Origin: Loxodes magnus
Taxonomy: Eukaryota; Ciliophora; Karyorelictea; Loxodida; Loxodidae
Assembly (NCBI GenBank): GCA_946699065.1
Contig: CAMPDV010000014.1
Location: forward strand, 434,001 to 498,000
DNA length: 64,000 nucleotides
Direction: 5' to 3'
In this document: one piece after another, positions 54,160-64,000 of the stretch
Layout: every line of letters begins with the position of its first letter
Numbering within the stretch: the stretch's first letter is position 1
Notes under the pieces: generated by a model
Told to the model about the DNA's origin: nothing
Database searches by the model: none
The model's input: only the letters and a program-made list of their open reading frames with translations
Position numbers and translations under genes: made by a program

Positions 54160-56337
54160 ATTGAAATTGATTATACGTTATTTTAAACTAAATATTAAGC
54201 TATTAATCATAAGATTAAATCATATTCATATAAATCCTAATTTAAATATGTCTAAATTAATTTTAAACAATTAATATTTAGCATCATTCAATAAAATGAT
54301 ATAACCATTCAGATAAATTAAATAAATTAAATATTTACTATTATAAGTTTTAAGATGGTTAAGACAAAGGTATTAAGTTTGGATTATTTTAAATACCCAG
54401 CGTAAGCTTTATAAAGTTATGATAATTTGAAAGATAAACCTTTATAGAATAAAAAAATTTAACTTTTATACATTTTTAAATATAAGTCCCCAACTTTATC
54501 TATAAACTTAATTAATTCTCAACAAAGAAATTGAATCCGTTATGAGCAATAAATCCATTAAATTTAATTAAATAAAAATCTAAAATTAAATTAAATCTCT
54601 CTAATTTCATTTTAAGATTTATATGTATCTATTATTTTTTAAAATTGATCTTCTCTAAAAATATAATTATTTATAACTAAATCTGGTATAGACTTTATTA
54701 ATAAGCTTGAAAAAACTTTTCAGTTATTATAAAAATCTAATTTTATTATAAATTTTGGAAGATAATATAAAATTAAAATTATGGCTAAACTTTCAGCTAA
54801 TAATAACTATTTAAAGAAAAATCTCGTTTATCTAAAATTTTATTTGGTTACTTCTGAAAAAATTTAAAAGATTTTAGAGTTTTATTCAAAATTTAGCAAT
54901 AGTGATTTTTCAAGAACCATAGGAATCAGTAATTAAAGTTAGAAAAATATTTGAAGAATTAATATCTTAAAAGAGATTTAGCTGATATTTTTTATTTTAA
55001 GATATTAATAAAAAATCTTATTCCTCTATTTGTTAAATACAATCATTTAAATTTTTAAGATATAATGAAAATAAATAAATATAACAAAGTTCTAAGATTA
55101 AGAAGAAGCACTAATTATAATTTATTTTTAATTATTATGCAATATATTTATTAAATTATTTATTACAATTACAAGAAACTTAGACTATTAAAGTTTTTTA
55201 ATACTCTAGACTTCTTTATTAAATTATAAAATTCAAGTTATTAGTTGCCAAAGTCCGAAAAAGTCTTTTATATTAAAATAAAATAAGTCATAATATGTTA
55301 TTATTAGAAATATCTATCTAATGAAATTTAGAAACAAGTTAAGGTTATTTGAATCAACTTAGTGTAAATGGTCTTTGATTTAGTTAAATAAATGTATATC
55401 TATTATTTATTTTAAAGAGGATTCATTGATTCATTGATTCAAAATTTGTTTTTCTTATTTGAATTTAAATTTTTAATAATATAAATATGAACTCAAAATG
55501 ATTTAGATATTTGATAAATTTCGTTAAAAATTAAAAATTATCTTGACTTTTATTATTAATTTTTAATTTTAAAATTATATTATCTTCGAATTTTTAAACT
55601 TATTAATAATAAATTTTATTTTTATTTACAATTTTTTTAATATCAATTTTTAAACTATTATTTATGAATTTTTTTAATTTGGCATGGAAAAAACAATAAA
55701 TATTTTAAGATTCAATTTTAAATAGCATAAATCTAGGCTTTTTTATTTCTTTAATTTTTATAACTTTAAGGTCTATTTATTTTTTATAGGTCTTCTAAAG
55801 GTTTTTAAATCAAATAATTATTAGATTTTTCTTATTTTTTAAAATGATAATATTTAACTCTAAAGCATCTATGCTTTTAAAAAAAATTATTATTCTAAAC
55901 ATTACTAAATAACTTATTATTTATTGCAAATAAATTATTCTGAAAAAAATTATTTTTAATTTAATTATTTAAAGTTAATTATACAATATTAGAAAATTAA
56001 AAGATAACAGTCTTTAATTATTTTTTAAACTATCTAAATATAAATATTTCTCTTAATCTTATCATTTTTAAATATTCATTTTTATTTTTATTTTTTTTAT
56101 TCAAAGATAAATTGAACTCTTTAAAATATCTTTAGTAAATTTTAGTTAAAATTTCCTCATTATTAACTAATATTATAAAAAATAAAGTTTTTTAATTAAA
56201 AATAAATAGATGTAATTACATTAAAGTATTAAATATTTTTATAATAATTATATTCATTAGCAACTATAAATATTTTAAATTAACAACTATAAAAAGATAC
56301 CTTTATTATCTTATATCTAAGATTAATTTTAATTCTG
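54160..56337. other. AT-rich stretch, nothing recognised
   Basis: Low-complexity A/T sequence up to the abrupt inner boundary of the right repeat arm. Confidence 0.5.
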
Positions 56338-59300
56338 TATACTTTCTCCCTCAATTAATAATATGAATAGTTATTAAAATATAAAAGGAAATAAAGATAC
56401 AAATATTAAATAATTAAGTTTATTTATATTTTTCTTTATTATGATTAAAGCATAATTTATTATAATTAATTCCTTTTGCTCATTTGCTATACTAAGAAAT
56501 TGTCAAACATACTTAATAAAAAGAATTAAGTTCTACATTAAAATATAAATAGATAAACTGATATAGATAAATGTAATATATTTAAAACTTAAGCTTTCTA
56601 ATAATTTACCTAATAGAGTGTGTGAATAATATAATATATTATAATTTAAAAATTTATTAAATTAAAGAAAGATATTTGAATGTTATCAGCAAGGAGTTCT
56701 CTTCCTCTCTTTAGTTTTTTTCCAGTATTTCCAACTCTTTTATAGAATAAAAAATATAAAGATAAGATTATAATAAGTTGAGGAATAACTTTCGATGGAA
56801 GTTATAGTTTATTTACTTTTATTTTGTGCTGATAAATTAATGCAAAACATTAAAATTGTTATAAGACAAACAGTCAGAACTAAAGTTCTATACACTATTC
56901 TAATTTTCCTTATATAATTTTCCTAAAAGGCATAGTTCTTTTGTTTTAATCCTTTTATATAAAAGATAGTTACTAGGCACATCATGGAAGCTCAAATCGT
57001 ATCTAGAGTTCCAATAATTACAAAGAATCATTCAAGATGTTCACTCATAAATTTAAAGTATTTTCAAGAGCAATCAGTAAAGTCATAAAGAATTAAAGGA
57101 GCCAAATGAAATACAAACTAGAAAGAAAAAACCTAGTTAAGTACAAATATTCATATTCTAAATATATTGCTCTTTAGTCCTCTATTTCATTTATATACTA
57201 GCAGTCCTAGTTTTATTAGAAAAGCACAAATATAGAGTATTATAAAGACTGATGTCATAGAATCCTGCAAATAATACTTCTGTCTCTCTTTATTATCACA
57301 TTTAGTTTTCTAGTGATTCTATAATAGTTCAGGGGCATAAACAGCTGAAAAAATAAGGATAAATATATCAACAATAAGCATTATCAGTTTAATCTTATCA
57401 AAATATTTTTGTTATGGTTACTTATTTTCTTGCTGTTGTATGAAACCACTATAACCTTCAATTAAAGGTAGAATAGTTTTAGGCTTTTATTTTTTTATAG
57501 TTTCCTACGTTTCTTAACTTTCTCTAATATTCAGATTATAATTTTCTAGACTTAGTAATTAACCTTGCTCTTATATATCTGATTCCATTAAGTTTAGCTA
57601 ATTTATACAAGCAATTTAATATTTTATTTATTTCAAGCTTAAGTCATACAAAGATTATAAAATTAGTTTTAAACTTCCCTATAGCACTAAATTAAAAGAA
57701 AGGCTTATAACTCATTTAAATTTATTGATTCTAATAAAAACTTAAATTTAAACATTTTATATTCAGAACCTTTAATTATGTTTGCTATTTTCAGATATAA
57801 TTTAATATAGTTATTAATTATTAAAAATGCTTACTTTAATATTTTAAAATTATAAACTTTAATATTTGGTTTATTTGATAAGAGTTAGGCTATTTTTATA
57901 ATAAAATTTCCTTTTTATTATATTTACTTATGAAATCAATTTTATTCTTTAGTCTATATGATATGTTTAATTTAATTTGTATGATATTTGATAAAACTTT
58001 ATATATAATACACACTTATTAAAGTGGAGTATTAATAACAACTAATTTATAGAAATTTATTGATTATATTATAGAATTTATAACTAAGACAAAACAGCAA
58101 ACAGAAATAAGAATATCACATAAAAATGAATGGTTTATATAATAAAAATATTTAGCAATATAATTTAATTTCCTTCTATTAGTATCTTGATGATATTCAA
58201 CTTTATTTATATATTTCTTATTTTATTTAATATATTTAACATTCTATTAAAATAACTTTTATTTAATAATAAATTTACCTACCTTTTTAGATAAATAGTT
58301 TATCTAAGAGATTTTATATTTAAATGTATTAAATATTTGGAATATATTATCTTACTAAAACTATCTATTTGTTATTATTTATTCATAAACTTGTTTATAA
58401 ATATTATAATTATTTGATAGTTGTTTTATAATTTAAGAAATATGTATATAGACATTTTCATAACTTATATATCCTTTAAATTTAATTATTCTTAATAAAA
58501 ATAAAACTTATAATCAATCATAGTAGCTCTATGTTATTTTTAGTAACTTTTCTTTATTTTTTATTTTTTCAAAGAAATTGATAGTTAGCCTCTTTGATTT
58601 TATTGTTTAAACAAAACTAAAAATATTTCTTCAAAATAGAATCTTGCAAGCAATTTATGTTTAAACTTATATTGTACTTCTAATTTTTCAAAGCTATTAT
58701 TATTATCTATTCAAGGTAAAAATTTTAAAATACTTTATTAGTAGGCATTTCCTCTGAAAAGCCCAATATAAGAAGATATGAAATAAAAGTTTAAACTATC
58801 TAAATAAACATTTAGTTTATTTATTTTAAAAATTAGCCAAGTTATTAAATAAAAGGCTTAGAATGATTTAAATTGACATATATAGATTTTATCTTAATAG
58901 ATTTAAATATTTTAATAATTTAGTATGTTTTATAAAAATTACTTATTTATATTTTTAATTAATTATTTTATTTATTTTTATTTATTTTCTATTTAATTCT
59001 CTTACTAAAACATTTCTTTTATTTTTTTAGTTTAATTAAAAGTTAAAGGATGTAAAATTAACTTTTTAGCTTTACTAGAAAATATAAATGAAACCTTATA
59101 ATTATTGGTAGCATAGACAAATTATATAAAATTAAAAAAGATTTAATTCTTTTAAATTTAAATAGTAAACTTAAAAGCTTTCTATTTTATATAATATAAA
59201 CTTCAATCTTTTCTAATATATCTATATGCTTTATTATTAACCAATTATTAAAAGCTATCAATCCAGCTTCATCATTTATAATATTTTTAAAACTTTGTTT

Positions 59301-61920
59301 AATAATTTTTAGTTGCTTGGATAAAATAATAATTATAAGTGTCTATTTAACTTAGATATAGCAATAATAAAATAAATATTAAAGATATTTAGTAAATAAT
59401 TTACCATAATATATTTATTAATTAAAAGGTAGATAAACTTAATATAATAAAGTTATAAATAGCTTTATTATATTTATAGCTATTATTTATATCTATTAAT
59501 TAATTTACATTGCTAGAATTTTAAAATAATTAAAAGCTTTTTATATTTATAATCTTAGATATCATTTTAATTTTTTAAATCATTTTATTTATTATAATAT
59601 TAATTAAACATCTAGCTCATTTAAGAAAGCATTGCTATATATTTGGTTCAAATAAGGTAAATAGGGATTTAAAAGTGAATGTATATGTGATAATTTAGAA
59701 AGCAAGTATAAGCTTTAGTTAAAATAATAGATAATAAAATAATGATATAAGCTATTTAATATAGTTTATTAGCTTCTAAGTATATTAACTTTATAATACT
59801 AATTATAGTAGCTACTTAATTATAATTTAATTTTAATATTTCCTTATTATTACAATATAAGGCATTTTAATTACCATTAAATAGCATACCAAATATTATA
59901 GAATCTAAATAGTTTTATATAAAAAGGAATAAACATTTATAGTAAAGGAGATAGTTACAGCTAAAATAATAAGCTAATATTATAAATTTATTAAATAAAC
60001 TATTATTTATAATTAGAGAATTATTATTTATTAACAAGCACTTATTTTAATTAATTTAAATATATATCTAGACATTCTATAGAAATTATATTCATATTAT
60101 AAATTATTATTTTAATATTTATCAATTATATTATTAATTAAAAATACTAAATATACACATTTAAATTATAACTATTCAAATAAAACTAATTACAACTATA
60201 TAGCTTATAAATAGTGCATAATGTTTAAATATATAAAATTATTAGATTATAAAATAGATAAAATAAATAAAAGTTAAAAGAAATATTATTTATTCTTAAT
60301 TTAATCTATATCCAATTTATTTTACATTTTTGCTCTTATTTATTTCTAACAAATCCCACTTTAGATAAATATTATATGATTCTCCCTAACTTAATTGTTT
60401 CAATATAAAAATACCTACCTGATTAAAAGAAAAATCGAATAGATAATTATTATTTGTACTCCTCCTAGTATAAAAGAAGGATATATATTAGCTGTTTCTG
60501 TTTATTTTAAATATAAAGACTTAGAAAAATAAAATATTTTCCATTTTTTTATTGATGATATTTATTCAATTTTCGAAGTCTGGATTAAAATAAATGGATG
60601 AGTTGTACTTATCAAAGAATTGACTCAATATATATTGCAAGCTTTTAACAAGTTATACCCAGTAACAATGAAGAAACTATAAAAAATATTAATTTGCTTA
60701 GAGTAGCAAAATTCTAATTCCTTCACACTTTATATCTTTATATTCTAAGTTAACGAAATAAAGAATTTCATCAGATCGAGATGAAAAAATACCTAAAGTA
60801 TAGTAAACTTAATAGAGTTTAGAAAATATAAATATTTTTGAGGAAAAAGAAAATTAAAAAATATAATAAAAATTAAGATTATACTGAGAATCATTAGCGC
60901 TAAACTAAAAACCTTTAATACTATAAAATCTTTATGGACCAATCAAAAAAAATAAATATAAAGCAGGGAAACAATTCCAAATCTAGAAATAAAATAAAAA
61001 TAAAAAAGTTGATTAAGAAAAGAAATTAAAACTGGATCTAAATACTTAAAACGAGTAGAAAAGTAAGTTTTATAATTTAAAATGAGCTCTTAGATTTAAT
61101 ATCCGATATTAAAAAGTGAGGACTATTTGATCAATCATAAAGTAATTATTGAAATAAAAAAGCTTTAAAAGATAAATTATTAATTCAGTAACCTAAATTT
61201 AAATTTTGTTTCTTAACTCTTTCTTCTCTTGCTTATTAATAAGATTCTAATATGTGCTGCTTATAAATGAGAAAACTTTTTGTCACACCATAGAAGCGAA
61301 GTTCTCAGAAAACTTAAAAAGAAGAAAAAAGAATAATTATTAAAGAACACATTGCATATAAATTCAAAAGGCTATGATACCTCTTTAAAGCTAAGCAATC
61401 AAAATAAATAAAACCTTTATCAGATGTAAAGAAAGAATTAGTGTAAATATTTTAATCCGATGAAAGGGTTTTATTTAAATTTATCAAACTATAAAAGCTT
61501 TGTCATTAATTTGAATTATATATGGAAAGAGATAAATAGTTTCGAAATAAGATTAGGAAATTAAACAAAATAATGATGAATGATATTTTTTAAAAAAAGT
61601 ATAAGCATCTTTTAATTTATTAATTTTTCATATCTTTATCTCATTTTCTAAAAGTATGTTTTTTTTTAATTAATTAAAATTACTTATTTATAATTTTATT
61701 TATTTATAAATTGTTTTAAGAAGCTTTTATTTTTATAAAGCCTATACTTTAGCTTTTAAAGCTGATTTATCTTTAAAAAATTAGATATAAACTATTAAAA
61801 ATCTATTTAAAAAATGATTATTTAAAATAATTTTATTATTAGAGAAAATTTAAAATAGAAACAAAATGAAATAAATAAGATAATACCATCAAATTAATAT
61901 AAATTAATGTCTACAATTTA
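56338..61920 (-). repeat. Right arm of the 5.6-kb inverted repeat
   Basis: Reverse-complement partner of 22830-28417. The spacer between the arms is about 28 kb. Single-base indels relative to the left arm are visible, for example in the A/T-rich part at about 59150 (one A fewer) and near 61420 (one base more), so these parts do not keep a shared reading frame. Apart from the membrane-protein gene I find no constrained coding sequence in the arm. Confidence 0.9.
56686..57588 (-). CDS. Multi-pass membrane protein, 300 aa, intact copy in right arm
   Basis: Minus strand, ATG 57588 to TGA 56686-56688, the same length as its twin at 27172-28074. Differences I can see are mostly silent (AGC/AGT Ser, ATT/ATC Ile, TCT/TCC Ser, CTT/CTC Leu), with one Gly-to-Ser change in the luminal or cytosolic loop IEGYSSTYY. 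Domain layout is as in the left copy: a Gln-rich soluble N-terminus, five or six membrane helices and a basic C-terminus. Both copies appear functional, and the twin genes point toward each other across the spacer. Confidence 0.75.
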
Positions 61921-61964
61921 TTTAAACTATAAGAATTGTATGTAAATAAATTAATTAATTAAAA

Positions 61965-62372
61965 TGGTTATAGAGCGCGTAGCACCTCATTGATGCGCAG
62001 CTCTTTCAATATTAATATTTAATATTAAGAAATTTTCTCATGTTTCTTGGTAAATTTCTAGAAGCTCAATGATTCATGTCAGCTTCTCCAAATGGGGAAT
62101 CTTCTTATTAAAAATTATTCTAAAATCTTGAGTCAAATGCTTCAGTCTTCTTGAATAAGGTCCAAATAAGAGGTAGTTATTAAGTCGGTAATTAGAAGGC
62201 CCGTCAGTCAAACTTTCATACTACTAGAGAGAACCCTCGGGGTAAGTTAGGTATGTCACAACGGATCTTATCCACTCTTCCCCGTGGAGGCATCTAGTGC
62301 GATATTACTCGCAATGCAGCATACACTACACCAGATTACCTACTAGTTTTTCTGACGCGGCCGACATCCATT
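61965..62372 (-). ncRNA. Structured RNA-like block, copy B, family unknown
   Basis: Homolog of the block at 8455-8862. The inner helix here is one base pair longer (fwd 62277-62284 against 62238-62246, CGGGGAAG with CTTACCCCG): an extra G is matched by an extra C, a compensatory change. The outer helix UAUGCUGC/GUAGUAUG keeps pairing through GU pairs where copy A has Watson-Crick pairs. The 3' hairpin starting GAAAGAGC is conserved. The block has its own ATG-led open frame, but copy A disrupts it with one-base indels, so I take that frame as chance. It lies 40-odd bases outside the repeat arm. Confidence 0.5.
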
Positions 62373-62640
62373 TTATATAATATTATAATAAAATTTATAA
62401 TCTAAACATCTTTCAAACTTTAATATCTCCCATCAAAAATAAAATTTTTGATAATTTTTAGGAGAAATTTAAAATGCTTTTGGCGTTATAATTTAAAAGT
62501 AAAATCAAGAGGCAATAAGAAACTATTATAATATAATTATATTTAAATCAAATCTAAGTAAAGTTATAGGACATATTCCTTATAGTAAATTTATATTATA
62601 TATTTAAAGCAAAATTAGTATATAATAATAATTATTATTA
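62373..62640. other. AT-rich spacer
   Basis: Separates structured block B from the ORF1-like gene, mirroring the arrangement at 7678-8454. Confidence 0.4.
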
Positions 62641-63372
62641 TTAATTTACGTGATTCACCATTATTTGGTTAATCACAAATCAATAGTTTAATGTTAAATG
62701 AAAGAAACTTCATATTTGCTTGGATCATGTTTATCATAAGTCCTAAGTATTTTTAATTTGTTTTTTCTGAGACTTTACGATAGGTCGATTCCCATTCATT
62801 TCTTATTGAATTCGTTAATTACATGCTGCTTATTTGGAGCTTCTTTGTATAGTTGGAGTATTTTTTTTTAATAAAGTAAACCTTCACTTGTGCAGTATAG
62901 TCAAAATGTGTCTTACCGTTTATTTTATATTAATATCTTTTATTTTTATTAAATTGACAACAATTTCTTACCTTATGTCCTGAACGCTTGCAATATCATA
63001 TATCATTATTTTCCTATAGGGAATATATTTTGTTACAGACTGTTATTCAATTTCCATTTAGTAATTTCGTATTTAGGATTGCTCTGACTTAAATATTCTC
63101 GAGTTTTAAATTTCTCTTACTATTTGTTCTGTCTGTAAAATTCTACCCTAAATTTGTTGCAAGTAAAGGTTTAGAGCTAATTCCTATCGTAGTGTTGAAT
63201 TTTCTGATTTTAGAATTTCCATAGAGTTTAATAATTCATTAGTTCTTGATAAGATCTTTAATAAAATTTACTAATTCTTAATTCTCTATCTAAGAAGGCA
63301 GAGATCATTGGCTTCAATATGCTAAGTGTTATTTGATTTTGCTGTGGAATACTTTTATTTCTTAGGTGCCAT
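62640..63372 (-). mobile_element. LINE ORF1-like gene with coiled coil and zinc knuckle, truncated or frameshifted
   Basis: Minus strand from ATG 63372 (MAPKKQKYSTAKSNN). A Gln/Glu/Leu coiled coil of about 110 residues follows (for example NELLNSMEILKSENSTLRQE). Then, one frame over, comes a CCHC-type knuckle, IWYCKRSGHKVRNC (62947-62990), in which the first Cys position is Ile. The same second frame continues to MKFLSFNIK near 62690, which resembles the start of a LINE endonuclease (SFN-x-x-GL). It then fades into A/T sequence at about 62640. The layout fits ORF1 plus the first residues of ORF2, so this is probably an incomplete LINE copy, but the knuckle with a missing ligand makes the family call tentative. 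Confidence 0.5.
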
Positions 63373-63842
63373 TTTATTTTTATATGTAATATAATATTAA
63401 TTTATAAATTTAACGCTGTAATTAAACTTAAATTAAAAAAATAAAAAATCTCTGTAAAGAGGCATTCAATTATGCTAATTTAAATAAAGTTTAAATATAT
63501 ATTAAATAAACAGTAAAGTTAAATATAAAAAATATTTTATTTTTCATAATTAGTTAAATAATTAAAGATAAATAATCATAAAAGTAGAATTTAAATTAGA
63601 GTATTAAATAAGGAAATTTATAAACATATGAATATATTTTCAATTTTAAATGTAAAAAAAACAATTTTTGAAACAGCATATCTTAATGCTCGAAATTCAA
63701 ATTGCACAATTTGTCAATAGGTATATTTTAATTTTGATAAAATCAAATATTAGATATATATTTATTTATTTGTGTAATATTTTTAAATATTTTATTTATT
63801 TTCAATAATAAAAAAGTTAAAAAAATTTATTATATATATAAA
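63373..63842. other. AT-rich intergenic stretch
   Basis: Lies between two divergent starts (63372 minus, 63843 plus), so promoters are expected here. No motif recognised. Confidence 0.45.
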
Positions 63843-64000
63843 ATGGCTTCTAAGAAATAACAGAACTTTGAACAAAACATTTAAACAGGAAAATTCTCTA
63901 AAAAATAAAAAAACGAAATAATTACAATGAGTGAAAGTGAGAAATATAATTGATATGACGAACATTAACCACTTGGAAATCCAGAATTAAAAAAACTTCC
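63843..64000 (+). CDS. 5' end of an unknown gene, cut by window edge
   Basis: ATG 63843 opens a frame of 52 complete codons to the edge. It begins MASKKQQNFEQNIQTGKF and later has MSESEKYNWYDEHQPLGNPE, with TAA/TAG as Gln and one TGA as Trp. The sequence is hydrophilic and protein-like, preceded by a very A/T-rich TATATATA tract at about 63830. Too little is visible for a family. Confidence 0.5.

Noticed and set aside
61965-62372. ATG-led frame through structured block B that looks like a basic protein
   Set aside because: Copy A has one-base indels that destroy the frame, while RNA helices are conserved in both.

Overview
ORGANISM AND GENETIC CODE. The window is about 80% A+T and looks nearly gene-free under the standard code. 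Read with TAA and TAG as glutamine and TGA as tryptophan, long genes appear with family motifs intact: an 855-aa hybrid histidine kinase, a 715-aa Ser/Thr kinase, a 1010-aa E1-like protein, adenylate kinase and a choline-kinase-like protein. TGA also ends most of these genes, often beside further TGA or TAA codons. This all-codons-reassigned, context-dependent pattern is known from ciliates (karyorelicts and Condylostoma-type heterotrichs), so this is most likely a nuclear contig of such a ciliate. Because no codon always stops, every frame is 'open'. My gene calls therefore rest on family motifs, amino-acid composition, frame continuity and comparison of copies, and genes without a recognisable motif are weak calls.

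LAYOUT. 1-3000: part of a LINE (endonuclease domain, minus strand) running off the left edge. 6.5-8.9 kb: a GC-rich island with a stem-loop leader, a coiled-coil gene, and a structured-RNA-like block (copy A). 9.9-10.6 kb: a small Cys/His-rich protein gene beside about ten 24-bp tandem repeats. 11.3 kb: tRNA-Phe. 12.3-16.3 kb: a small unknown gene and a RING-USP protein. 19.3-21.9 kb: a diverged membrane-protein gene copy and a USP fragment. 22.8-28.4 kb: left arm of a large inverted repeat, carrying an intact membrane-protein gene. 28.4-56.3 kb: the spacer between the arms, with most housekeeping-type genes (histidine kinase, Ser/Thr kinase, E1-like, unknown, adenylate kinase, cyclin-like, second tRNA-Phe, choline-kinase-like). 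56.3-61.9 kb: right arm with the second intact membrane-protein gene. 62.0-63.4 kb: structured block copy B and a LINE ORF1-like gene, in mirror orientation to the left-end set. 63.8 kb to the end: start of another gene.

HOW THE GENES RELATE. No operons are expected. The histidine kinase and Ser/Thr kinase are signalling proteins, adenylate kinase and the choline-kinase-like protein are metabolic, and a cyclin-like gene is divergent from adenylate kinase. Two ubiquitin-pathway proteins, one E1-like and one RING-USP, keep their folds but have lost catalytic residues. The most interesting items are the dual-meaning code, these two apparent pseudoenzymes, the 5.6-kb inverted repeat in which selection seems to act on only one gene, and the paired RNA-like blocks with compensatory base-pair changes.
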